From Candidatus Latescibacterota bacterium (GTDB lineage Bacteria > Krumholzibacteriota > Krumholzibacteriia > Krumholzibacteriales > WJIX01), in the NCBI GenBank assembly GCA_030621255.1, contig JAUXHZ010000086.1:1-5938 (forward strand): a stretch of 5,938 nt of DNA, written 5' to 3'. Shown here one piece after another: positions 1 through 5,752 of the stretch. Both the position numbers and the translations under genes were made by a program. Position 1 is the stretch's first letter; each line of letters starts with the position of its first letter. A model generated the notes under the pieces. The model searched no databases and had not been told where the DNA came from. It saw only the letters and a list, made by a program, of their open reading frames with translations.

Positions 1-312
1 GGGCCGCCCGGTTGACTGGGTAATAGTAACCTCTTTGTCCATATGTTTTTTTATCCAGCTCTTTACTTCTTTCCAGTCCTTGTTCACAAACAGGAGATTG
101 TTCTTTCCTCGTTTACCGAAAAGCTGGTCCGGCTTGGCCACGAGTTTCCCGCTTTCCAGCCAGGGGTATTCTCCTGCCAGGCCGTCAAGGTCGGTATCCG
201 GAGATACAAGCACCTGTTTTGTTTCGAGTTTCAGACCGCTCTTGGTAAAATTTGCAAACCCTTTAGCGATCATTCTCTTAGCGTCGAATTCTCTAATTCC
301 TTTCTCTGCCAT
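1..312 (-). CDS. aclB: ATP-citrate lyase, ATP-grasp (small/beta) subunit, N-terminal 104 residues; gene runs off the left edge
   Basis: ATP-citrate lyase uses ATP and CoA to cleave citrate into acetyl-CoA and oxaloacetate in the cytoplasm; in bacteria this is the diagnostic step of the reductive TCA cycle. The visible 104 residues align without gaps of note to the N-terminus of animal ACLY as I remember it: a VSPDTD motif (residues 36-41), then YPWL (49-52), LVAKPDQL (57-64), KRGK (67-70) and VKSWI (83-87). In bacteria this half is the separate AclB subunit (about 400 residues, succinyl-CoA synthetase beta-like, ATP-grasp fold); the catalytic histidine lies in AclA, not seen here. The start ATG (310-312) has a GAGG ribosome site about 9 bases upstream. 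It lies 19 bases after the aconitase stop, so the two are almost certainly one operon. The alternative is the related large subunit of citryl-CoA synthetase (ccsA); the visible part does not separate these firmly. Family assignment is strong, exact subunit name somewhat less so. Confidence 0.88.
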   Translation of the reverse strand, partial: MAEKGIREFDAKRMIAKGFANFTKSGLKLETKQVLVSPDTDLDGLAGEYPWLESGKLVAKPDQLFGKRGKNNLLFVNKDWKEVKSWIKKHMDKEVTITQSTGRP

Positions 313-331
313 TTTCTAACACCTCTTTGTT

Positions 332-2254
332 TTATTTTACCTGTTTTTTAACCCAGGGTAGTTTCCCGCCGACCTTTAATATTTCTTTATCCAGATCGGA
401 AAGGGAATGTTCAAGTTCTATCTCGAGTCCCTTGGTTTCGTTCGTCAGCTTTACAATTTTATCAAGATTACCTATCTCTATCGAGATGTCGTCTCCCTGA
501 TCGATATTGTCATAGTCCTTCGGATCTTTAAAAGTCAATGGGACAATGCCGAAGTTGACAAGATTGGCCAGATGTATTCTCGCGAAGGATTTGACCACTA
601 CCGCTTTTATCCCAAGGTGTTTGGGAGCGATGGCGGCGTGTTCCCTGCTGGAACCCTGGCCATAGTTTTCTCCTCCGATTATGAAACCGCCCTTTTTATC
701 CAGAGCGCGTTTCGGGAAGGTGTCATCGATCACGCCGAAAACAAACTTGGAAATTTCAGGTATATTACTTCTGAATGGAAGTATTTTTGCTCCGGCCGGC
801 ATGATGTGGTCAGTTGTGATATCGTCCTCAACCTTTAGAAGCACTTCGCCTTCCAGCTTGTTCGGCATAGGGTGAAACTCGGGTAATGGTTTTATGTTAG
901 GCCCCCTGATGATCTCGATCTTTTCTGATTCATCGGGTGAAAGGGGCGGGAGGAACATGTTGTCGTTAATATTGAATTTGTCCGGCATCTCCGCTCTGTC
1001 GTATTTGCCCAGATCGCGCGGGTCGGTCAACACTCCCATGATAGCCGTAGCGGCCGCGGTCTCAGGACTTACAAGATAGATGTCAGCATCCTTTGTCCCG
1101 CTTCTCCCAAGGAAGTTGCGGTTGAAGGTTCTGACGGAAACAGCGCCGGAAGGAGGAGCTGCTCCCATGCCGATGCATGGACCGCATGCATTCTCCAGTA
1201 TACGCGCGCCGGCTTGTACCAGATAGCCCATCTCGCCGCTTTCGATGAGATGATCGACGACCTGCCGGGAACCGGAGCTGATTGTTAAATGAAGGGTCTC
1301 GGAAATGGTCTTCCCTTTGAGAATACCGGCGACCCTTTTCATATCCAAAAGGGAGGAATTTGTGCAGGAACCTATAGCGACCTGTTGAACGCTCATTCCA
1401 GCTAACTCTTTGATTGATTTGATGTTGCCAGGACTATGAGGCAGCGCCGCCAATGGTTCTACTTCACTTAAGTTTATCTCCATTATCTCATCATAGTCGG
1501 CCTCTTCTCCCGGAATAAGTTCTATCCAGGAATCACCGCGTTCCTGAGCCTCCAGGAAACTTTTTGTGATCTCATCACTGGGAAATATACTTGTTGTGGC
1601 TCCTGTCTCGGTACCCATATTGGTGATAGTAGCTCTTTCGGGTACGCTGAGTGTCTTTACACCGGGGCCGAAATACTCCAATACGTATCCTACGCCCCCT
1701 TTAACGCCAAGCCTTCTTAAGACTTCCAGTATAACATCCTTGGCGCTGACCCAATCCGATAGTTCGCCCGTGAGCTTGATGCCCATGACCTTTGGATATT
1801 TTAGCCTGTACGGCATTCCGGCCATAGAAACGCTGACATCCAACCCGCCGGCTCCAATCGCGAAACTGCCGATCCCGCCCGCTGTAGGTGTATGACTATC
1901 TGAGCCGATCAGTGTTTTGCCCGGTTCTGCGAATCTCTCCAGATGGAGCTGATGGCATATTCCGTTACCCGGCCTTGAGAAGTGGAGCCCGAATTTTTGC
2001 GCTACCGATTGCAGATAGCGGTGATCGTCCGGGTTTCTAAAATCAGCCTGGAGTGTATTGTGATCAACATAACTTACGCTCAGCTCGGTTTTGACCCTTG
2101 GGATACCAATGGCTTCGAACTGCAGATAAGCCATTGTCCCGGTCGCGTCCTGCGTGAGGGTCTGGTCGATTTTTAACGCAACCTCTTTCCCTGGAACCGT
2201 TTCTCCCTCGACGATGTGATTTGCTAATATCGTCTCAGTGATGGTATTGCCCAT
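332..2254 (-). CDS. acn: Aconitate hydratase, Aquifex-type (about 640 residues)
   Basis: Interconverts citrate and isocitrate via cis-aconitate with a [4Fe-4S] cluster; cytoplasmic. Counting from the ATG at 2254 the protein has 640 residues. Cluster ligands are visible as Cys297 (GSCTNSS, 295-301), Cys357 and Cys360 (ENACGPCIGMG). Other aconitase signatures: DHNT (64-67), GSDSHT (117-122), GATTSIFPSDE (219-228 region), FNRNFLGRSGT (377-387), and in the C-terminal swivel domain YGQGSSREHAA (531-541). The length is well below that of AcnA or AcnB (about 860-900) and fits the shorter family first defined in Aquifex; the order is the normal catalytic domains followed by swivel. Start choice: ATG codons occur at 2260 and 2254. 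The AGGAGG site lies only 2 bases before the first but 8 before the second, so the second is preferred. It leads the minus-strand operon with the citrate lyase gene. Homoaconitase or isopropylmalate isomerase is possible by fold, but those are usually smaller or split, and the neighbours argue for aconitase. Confidence 0.95.
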   Translation of the reverse strand: MGNTITETILANHIVEGETVPGKEVALKIDQTLTQDATGTMAYLQFEAIGIPRVKTELSVSYVDHNTLQADFRNPDDHRYLQSVAQKFGLHFSRPGNGICHQLHLERFAEPGKTLIGSDSHTPTAGGIGSFAIGAGGLDVSVSMAGMPYRLKYPKVMGIKLTGELSDWVSAKDVILEVLRRLGVKGGVGYVLEYFGPGVKTLSVPERATITNMGTETGATTSIFPSDEITKSFLEAQERGDSWIELIPGEEADYDEIMEINLSEVEPLAALPHSPGNIKSIKELAGMSVQQVAIGSCTNSSLLDMKRVAGILKGKTISETLHLTISSGSRQVVDHLIESGEMGYLVQAGARILENACGPCIGMGAAPPSGAVSVRTFNRNFLGRSGTKDADIYLVSPETAAATAIMGVLTDPRDLGKYDRAEMPDKFNINDNMFLPPLSPDESEKIEIIRGPNIKPLPEFHPMPNKLEGEVLLKVEDDITTDHIMPAGAKILPFRSNIPEISKFVFGVIDDTFPKRALDKKGGFIIGGENYGQGSSREHAAIAPKHLGIKAVVVKSFARIHLANLVNFGIVPLTFKDPKDYDNIDQGDDISIEIGNLDKIVKLTNETKGLEIELEHSLSDLDKEILKVGGKLPWVKKQVK

Positions 2255-2262
2255 GCTCATTT

Positions 2263-2268
2263 CCTCCT
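2263..2268 (-). promoter_or_regulatory. Ribosome binding site deciding the aconitase start
   Basis: The minus strand reads AGGAGG here, a full Shine-Dalgarno match. It is 8 bases from the ATG at 2254 and only 2 bases from the in-frame ATG at 2260, which favours the downstream ATG (protein beginning MGNTIT) over the upstream one (MSMGNT). Confidence 0.8.
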
Positions 2269-2288
2269 CTTTAAGCGTGGCAATTACA

Positions 2289-2301
2289 GTTAAGAATTAA
2301 C
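2289..2301. repeat. GTTAA-N3-TTAAC palindrome, candidate operator in the acn leader
   Basis: GTTAAGAATTAAC is a perfect inverted repeat with 5-base arms and a 3-base centre. It lies between the predicted aconitase transcription start and the ribosome site. A related palindrome occurs at 2387-2400 and the core GTTAAC occurs at 2528-2533. The repeat is directly visible; a regulatory role is inference, and AT-rich DNA makes such matches fairly easy to obtain by chance. Confidence 0.4.
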
Positions 2302-2307
2302 AAATAA

Positions 2308-2325
2308 CATGCTTAAAATCGCATG
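2308..2325. repeat. CATGC/GCATG inverted repeat at the predicted acn transcription start
   Basis: CATGC (2308-2312) and GCATG (2321-2325) form 5-base arms around an 8-base AT-rich centre. The element sits just downstream of the predicted -10 of the aconitase promoter, so it would overlap the transcript start. It could be an operator or a short 5' hairpin; it is too short to be sure of either. Confidence 0.3.
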
Positions 2326-2332
2326 CACCGTC

Positions 2333-2360
2333 ACTATAATAAAATGAATATAAATAGCAA
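2333..2360 (-). promoter_or_regulatory. Predicted sigma70-type promoter of the acn-aclB operon
   Basis: Read on the minus strand, TTGCTA (2360-2355, 4 of 6 matches to TTGACA) is followed after 16 bases by TATAGT (2338-2333, 5 of 6 matches to TATAAT). This would start transcription near 2326 and give a leader of about 70 bases before the aconitase ATG. The call rests on consensus matching only. Confidence 0.5.
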
Positions 2361-2386
2361 ATAATTACTGCAAATTTATGAAGAAA

Positions 2387-2400
2387 GTTAACGATTTAAC
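2387..2400. repeat. GTTAA-N4-TTAAC palindrome in the middle of the divergent promoter region
   Basis: GTTAACGATTTAAC has the same 5-base arms as the element at 2289-2301 but a 4-base centre. It lies about 27 bases upstream of the predicted acn -35. The preceding bases extend it to AAGTTAAC, an 8-base direct repeat of 2526-2533. It may be a site for a regulator shared by the divergent operons (inference). Confidence 0.4.
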
Positions 2401-2430
2401 ACAAATTTTCTGCTAACGGAATAAATGAAA

Positions 2431-2460
2431 CGATTTTTCTCGAAATTATATCCGATTTTT
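2431..2460 (+). repeat. Pair of CGATTTTT direct repeats, 22 bases apart
   Basis: CGATTTTT occurs at 2431-2438 and again at 2453-2460, a 22-base period that is roughly two helical turns. A shorter CGATTT lies at 2392-2397. They could place proteins on one face of the DNA, but low complexity in this AT-rich stretch is an equally good explanation. Confidence 0.25.
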
Positions 2461-2514
2461 ATCAAAATAATTAAATTGGATTCAAAGGGTTGAATTATTC
2501 AGATTTTTGTCTTA

Positions 2515-2541
2515 TTGTTCAATTTAAGTTAACATGATAAT
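2515..2541 (+). promoter_or_regulatory. Tentative promoter of the isocitrate dehydrogenase operon
   Basis: GATAAT (2536-2541) matches the -10 consensus at 5 of 6 bases and lies about 40 bases before the start codon. The best nearby -35 is weak: TTGTTC (2515-2520), 3 of 6 matches with a short 15-base spacer. The AAGTTAAC repeat (2526-2533) falls between the two elements, where a bound protein would block or assist polymerase. A weak -35 would fit dependence on an activator, but that is inference. Confidence 0.35.
2526..2533. repeat. AAGTTAAC copy inside the predicted icd promoter
   Basis: This 8-base sequence repeats that at 2385-2392 exactly and shares the GTTAA core of the palindrome at 2289-2301. 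It sits just upstream of the GATAAT -10 element of the isocitrate dehydrogenase gene. The repeat is seen; operator function is inferred. Confidence 0.35.
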
Positions 2542-2582
2542 CTTCTAAAGAAACCGGTCTAAAAAGCAGGGAGGAGTGACGA

Positions 2583-3758
2583 ATGAAAAAGATTGTATCG
2601 ATGCCTGGCGATGGTATAGGAAAGGTAGTATTGCCTGAAGCGGTCAGGGTATTAGAAGCCGCCGGATTTGAGGCTGAATATATTCATGCTGATATTGGAT
2701 GGGAATTCTGGTGTAATGAGGGAAACCCTCTGCCGGAACGGACATTAAAAATTCTGGATGAACACAAAATAGCTCTTTTCGGCGCGATTACTTCAAAACC
2801 GAAAGCGGAAGCGGCGAAAGAGCTCGCGCCCGAATTGAGGGATAAAGGTTATGTATATTACAGCCCGATTGTCGGATTAAGGCAGCACTTTGATCTTGAT
2901 ATCTGCACGAGGCCGTGTAAAACCTTTAAGGGTAATCCCTTAAACTTTATCAGACGGGGAAAAGACGGCATAGAAGAGCCTGAAGTTGATGTAGTGATCT
3001 TCAGACAGAATACAGAGGGTTTGTATTGCGGAGTCGAGTGGACCGATCCTCCGGAAGATGTTTACAAGGCTTTTAATACTCATCCAAAGATGAAAAAATT
3101 CGCTTCCTGCCCAAAAGAAGAATTGGCGATCTCCACAAGAATTTTCACAAAAAAGGGTACGGAAAGAATACTCAGAGCCGCCTTTGAACACGCCGGTAAG
3201 TTTGGTTATAAATCTGTTACTGTTTGCGAGAAGGCAAATGTAATCAGAGAAACATCCGGTATGATGCTCGCGATGGCAAAAGAAATGGTCAAAGAATATG
3301 ACGGTATTGATCTGTGGAGTACTAACATTGACGCCCAGATGATGTGGTTAACTAAAAATCCTGAAAACTATGGTGTGCTGGTAAGCGGAAATATGTTCGG
3401 CGATATAGTATCTGATGGTTTTGCGGGACTTATCGGCGGACTCGGATTCGCGTGCTCGGCTAATGTTGGTGAAAATGTCGCGATATTTGAACCTACCCAC
3501 GGATCCGCTCCGAAATACGCTTCATACGAAAGGTCGATTGTAAATCCTGCCGCGATGATTCTTTCCGCGTGTATGATGCTTGATCATATAGGAGAAACCG
3601 AGAAAGCGAAAAAGATCAGAGAAGCCGTTTTGGAGGTTGTAAATGAAGGTAAGGTGAGAACTTACGATATGATGAAGTTGACCGGTTCTCAGGAAGTACT
3701 TGAAAATGGAGCTGTTTCCACGACCGGTATGACTGACGCGATAATTGAGAAATTGTAA
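2583..3758 (+). CDS. icd: Isocitrate dehydrogenase, isocitrate/isopropylmalate dehydrogenase family, probably NADP-dependent
   Basis: Interconverts isocitrate and 2-oxoglutarate plus CO2; in a reductive TCA cycle it would carboxylate 2-oxoglutarate. Length 391 residues. Substrate and catalytic residues align with E. coli Icd: Arg100, Arg110, Arg141 (VIFRQN), Tyr148 (GLYCGVEW), Lys217 and Asn219 (EKANV), and metal ligands Asp250, Asp274 and Asp278 (GDIVSD). Ser94 aligns with the E. coli phosphorylation site (SPIVGLRQ), but Asn115 of E. coli is Ile here. Cofactor residues look NADP-type: HGSAPKY places Lys311-Tyr312 at the E. coli Lys344-Tyr345 positions, where NAD enzymes have Asp-Ile, and Tyr361 with Lys365 match Tyr391 and Arg395. 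A 2-residue insertion follows the KY motif. The ATG at 2583 has a GGAGG site 8 bases upstream. It is divergent from the acn operon and is followed 18 bases later by the HD protein gene. Isopropylmalate or homoisocitrate dehydrogenase are the alternatives; the neighbours and the SPIVGLRQ/IFRQN context favour isocitrate. Confidence 0.9.
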   Translation: MKKIVSMPGDGIGKVVLPEAVRVLEAAGFEAEYIHADIGWEFWCNEGNPLPERTLKILDEHKIALFGAITSKPKAEAAKELAPELRDKGYVYYSPIVGLRQHFDLDICTRPCKTFKGNPLNFIRRGKDGIEEPEVDVVIFRQNTEGLYCGVEWTDPPEDVYKAFNTHPKMKKFASCPKEELAISTRIFTKKGTERILRAAFEHAGKFGYKSVTVCEKANVIRETSGMMLAMAKEMVKEYDGIDLWSTNIDAQMMWLTKNPENYGVLVSGNMFGDIVSDGFAGLIGGLGFACSANVGENVAIFEPTHGSAPKYASYERSIVNPAAMILSACMMLDHIGETEKAKKIREAVLEVVNEGKVRTYDMMKLTGSQEVLENGAVSTTGMTDAIIEKL

Positions 3759-3776
3759 TTAAGAAGGGGAGCTGAT

Positions 3777-4316
3777 ATGGATGTTAAAGAATTATGGCCG
3801 GAACTTGAGTGGATCAAAGATAAGGAATTAAGGGATAACACTGAAAAGACTTGGGAGCTGGCATTTTCGAGAAGCGTTCTTAAGGCGGAGGATCTGTTGA
3901 AGATACCTTTCACCCTTTTGTGTGAAGGCGAAGTTGTAACCTTTATGGAGCACAAGCGCTGTGTTGTCCATATTTCGAGAAAATCGGGCGAAGAGATAAA
4001 TAGATTCTTCAAGGAAAAACTACCGGTAGATATGGACATTCTGATTTCCGGAGCTATACTCTGTGATGTCGGAAAGCTTCTGGAGTATGATTATGACAGT
4101 GAAGGTAACCTTACACAGGGGGATTACGGCAAATATTTAAGGCATCCATTTTCAGGGGTTTCTATTGCCGAGGAGTGCGGTGTACCGAAAGAGGTTTTAC
4201 ACATAATTGCGGCTCACGCGGGAGAGGGCGACAAAGTTAAGAGATCTACCGAAGCCTATGTTGTTCATCACGCTGATTTTATGACATTTCTTCCATTTAA
4301 GGAAAGATTGAAATAG
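3777..4316 (+). CDS. HD-domain (metal-dependent phosphohydrolase-like) protein with a Cys-Asp in place of the His-Asp doublet
   Basis: A 179-residue soluble protein of the HD superfamily, whose members usually hydrolyse phosphate esters of nucleotides with one or two metal ions. The superfamily pattern H...HD...H...H...D appears as His59 (MEHKRC), Cys96-Asp97 (LCDVGKLLEYD), His123 (RHPFSG), His142/His147 (HIIAAH) and Asp167 (VHHADF, with His164-His165). The spacing and the D-V-G-K-L-L-E segment are typical, but the doublet histidine is cysteine (codon TGT, at least two base changes from His), so metal binding may be altered or lost. No signal peptide or membrane segment is visible. ATG 3777 has GGGGAG 5 bases upstream, and the gene begins 18 bases after icd, so the two are probably cotranscribed. 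The substrate cannot be told from sequence; a link to isocitrate metabolism is only by position. Confidence 0.75.
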   Translation: MDVKELWPELEWIKDKELRDNTEKTWELAFSRSVLKAEDLLKIPFTLLCEGEVVTFMEHKRCVVHISRKSGEEINRFFKEKLPVDMDILISGAILCDVGKLLEYDYDSEGNLTQGDYGKYLRHPFSGVSIAEECGVPKEVLHIIAAHAGEGDKVKRSTEAYVVHHADFMTFLPFKERLK

Positions 4317-4343
4317 CGGAACTATCAAAAGAGGGATATGTTG

Positions 4344-4390
4344 CTTTGCAAAAGGGGGACACCTTTCATAGGGTGCCCCCCCTTGCAAAG
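4344..4390. terminator. Large hairpin between convergent genes, probable bidirectional terminator
   Basis: CTTTGCAA (4344-4351) pairs perfectly with TTGCAAAG (4383-4390). Inside, GGGGG (4354-4358) pairs with CCCCC (4376-4380) and CACC (4360-4363) with GGTG (4372-4375), leaving a 2x2 internal loop, one bulged A and an 8-base loop (4364-4371). That is 17 base pairs, GC-rich at the top. It starts 27 bases after the HD protein stop and ends 37 bases from the stop of the convergent ATPase gene. On the plus strand a T-rich run (ATTATTTTTC) follows only about 10 bases later, and on the minus strand only CTCTTTT, so it is not a textbook intrinsic terminator in either direction. It may instead be an mRNA-stabilising 3' hairpin or a dispersed palindromic repeat. 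Confidence 0.65.
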
Positions 4391-4427
4391 TCAGTGGATA
4401 ATTATTTTTCAGTCTTTTCCCTGTATT

Positions 4428-5555
4428 TTATGTGGTAATAAATTCCAGGTAGTTTTCGGTTGTTATAGCCTTTGTTTCACTTCCGGGATAGGCTTTAGAA
4501 AAACTTTTTGGAAACTTTGTTCTTGACCCGGGATTCCATTTGAATTCATAAGCGTATAATTTGCCGTTATATTCTTCTATATAGTCAATTTCCTGTTGGG
4601 AAAGAGTGCGCCAGAACCATCGGTTGACCCAATAACCCGCATAGTGATTTCGTTTTGTCCGTTCCGAGATCAAGAAATTTTCCCATAAAGGGCCTATATC
4701 ATTCCTGATTGCCAATGGATTAAAGCTCTTTATAATGGCGTTTCTAATACCGTTGTCATAGAAATAGACCTTCCTGCTTTTTTTTAACTCATTACGCAGA
4801 TTTCTGCTTAAAGAGGGTAGCCTAAAGATGATAAATGCCTTCTCTAACAAATCGAGATAACGTTCGATTGTCGCGTTATCAGCGCCGACAAGCCGTCCCA
4901 GTTCGTTGTATGAGACCTGGTTTCCAAGCTGTAACGCAAGTGCTTGCAGCAACTTTTCCAGGAGAGCCGATTTCTTTATATGACCCAGAGTTAGTAAATC
5001 TTTATATAGATAACTGTCCGAAAGCAAAGACAATAATTCTTTCTCTTCCCCCGCTGTGGTTACAATTTCGGGGTAATATCCATATATTAAACGGTGTTCC
5101 AGAAGCCTTGATTCTTCGAGCTGATTTGTGTGGTTTATCATTTCATTGAATGATAAAGGGTACAAAAAGAATTCATATTTTCTGCCCGTTAGCGGTTCTT
5201 TAATTAGGGACGCGAGTTCCAGAGAAGAAGATCCTGTAACAAGCACCTTGATATTTTTTAAATTATCAGCGATCAGCTTCAAAGTTATCCCGATGTTGGC
5301 GATCCTTTGTGCTTCATCAATGACTAATAATTTGTGGTTTCCAATAATAGCCTTTAACCATGATGAAGTTACGTTGGAAAGTAGTTCTCTGACATCCGGT
5401 TCGTCTCCGTTTAGCCAGAGAGTTTTTAGGTCAACTTTCTCTGTTATTTGGCGAGCGAGAGTAGTTTTACCGACCTGACGCGCGCCTAACATCATAATTA
5501 TTTTTCCCCTGTTAATGCGCTCCAGGACATTTTTGAACAGCAGTCTTTCTATCAT
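4428..5555 (-). CDS. AAA-fold ATPase with C-terminal DUF4143 domain
   Basis: A 375-residue protein of the widespread AAA_14/DUF4143 family, whose cellular role is not established. The N-terminal ATPase has Walker A GARQVGKT (24-31), Walker B LLVIDE (76-81) and a sensor-like VTGSSS (106-111), with GRKYEFFLYPLSF (124-136) typical of the family. A winged-helix-like segment spans about 214-248 (VSYNELGRLVG, then ATIERYLDLLEKAFI). The C-terminal DUF4143 part has VYFYDNGIRN (263-272) and a restriction-endonuclease-like D324...E337-x-K339 pattern (EIDYIEEYNGK then YEFKW). Domains are complete and length is normal. The start is the ATG at 5555, not the in-frame GTG at 5567, because GGAGG lies between them at 5-base spacing. 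The gene is monocistronic, convergent with the HD protein gene. Such genes often occur scattered in variable copy number, so lateral acquisition is plausible but not shown here. No antitoxin-like partner is visible beside it. Confidence 0.9.
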   Translation of the reverse strand: MIERLLFKNVLERINRGKIIMMLGARQVGKTTLARQITEKVDLKTLWLNGDEPDVRELLSNVTSSWLKAIIGNHKLLVIDEAQRIANIGITLKLIADNLKNIKVLVTGSSSLELASLIKEPLTGRKYEFFLYPLSFNEMINHTNQLEESRLLEHRLIYGYYPEIVTTAGEEKELLSLLSDSYLYKDLLTLGHIKKSALLEKLLQALALQLGNQVSYNELGRLVGADNATIERYLDLLEKAFIIFRLPSLSRNLRNELKKSRKVYFYDNGIRNAIIKSFNPLAIRNDIGPLWENFLISERTKRNHYAGYWVNRWFWRTLSQQEIDYIEEYNGKLYAYEFKWNPGSRTKFPKSFSKAYPGSETKAITTENYLEFITT

Positions 5556-5560
5556 TTCCG

Positions 5561-5565
5561 CCTCC
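5561..5565 (-). promoter_or_regulatory. Ribosome binding site deciding the ATPase start
   Basis: The minus strand reads GGAGG 5 bases before the ATG at 5555. The upstream in-frame GTG at 5567 overlaps this site and has no Shine-Dalgarno of its own, so the longer 379-residue reading is unlikely. Confidence 0.8.
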
Positions 5566-5592
5566 ACAAAAAAGGGATAAACATTTCAACGT

Positions 5593-5632
5593 AATCGCAA
5601 ATTATATACAAATATTGCGATCAGAATCGCAA
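5593..5632. promoter_or_regulatory. Three alternating AATCGCAA boxes around a TATAAT element, candidate operator of the ATPase gene
   Basis: AATCGCAA occurs at 5593-5600 and 5625-5632, exactly 32 bases apart, and its inverse TTGCGAT at 5615-5621. The last two form a perfect 7-base inverted repeat around CAGA (5615-5632); the first two form a wider one. A perfect minus-strand TATAAT (5606-5601) directly abuts the first box. The arrangement sits 38-77 bases before the ATPase start codon. A repressor bound to these boxes would cover the -10; what binds is unknown. Confidence 0.5.
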
Positions 5633-5653
5633 AATACAGTATTCTTTATAGGT

Positions 5654-5681
5654 ATTATACAAAAATATTGAGTTTTTGCAA
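5654..5681 (-). promoter_or_regulatory. Predicted sigma70-type promoter of the ATPase gene
   Basis: On the minus strand TTGCAA (5681-5676, 4 of 6 matches to the -35) is followed after 16 bases by a perfect TATAAT (5659-5654). Transcription would begin near 5647, so the AATCGCAA boxes would lie just downstream in the leader. A second TATAAT at 5606-5601 lacks a good -35. Confidence 0.55.
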
Positions 5682-5723
5682 GTTTAAATCGCTATTTATT
5701 GTGGCATATGGTCGGGAAGAATC

Positions 5724-5752
5724 TTGACAAAAATTCAAATTTCCTATAGCAT
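5724..5752 (+). promoter_or_regulatory. Predicted sigma70-type promoter of the exported-protein gene
   Basis: A perfect TTGACA -35 (5724-5729) is followed after 17 bases by TAGCAT (5747-5752, 4 of 6 matches to TATAAT); TATAGC at 5745-5750 with a 15-base spacer is the alternative -10. It lies about 55 bases upstream of the start codon at 5806 and points toward it. Confidence 0.5.

Noticed and set aside
35..351. Overlapping plus-strand open frames of about 94 and 102 codons
   Set aside because: They are antisense to the citrate lyase subunit gene, which matches the ACLY N-terminus across the whole stretch.
407..838. 143-codon plus-strand open frame
   Set aside because: It lies entirely antisense to the aconitase gene, whose conserved motifs cover the same DNA, and its translation resembles no domain I know and has no convincing ribosome site.
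1566..1895. 109-codon plus-strand open frame
   Set aside because: Antisense to the catalytic core of aconitase; composition rich in Pro, Ser and Leu as expected of a shadow frame.
3689..4039. 116-codon minus-strand open frame spanning the icd-HD junction
   Set aside because: It is antisense to two well-supported genes and crosses their boundary.
4344..4390. Insertion-sequence or MITE end
   Set aside because: A single hairpin with no flanking target duplication or transposase; terminator or 3' hairpin is simpler.
5128..5478. 116-codon plus-strand open frame
   Set aside because: Antisense to the Walker A/B region of the ATPase gene, which is clearly real.
4428..5555. ATPase as part of a toxin-antitoxin or defence pair
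   Set aside because: No partner gene lies beside it: the neighbours are a convergent HD gene across a hairpin and a divergent exported-protein gene.
5556..5567. GTG start at 5567 for the ATPase
   Set aside because: The Shine-Dalgarno GGAGG lies inside this extension and is correctly spaced for the ATG at 5555.
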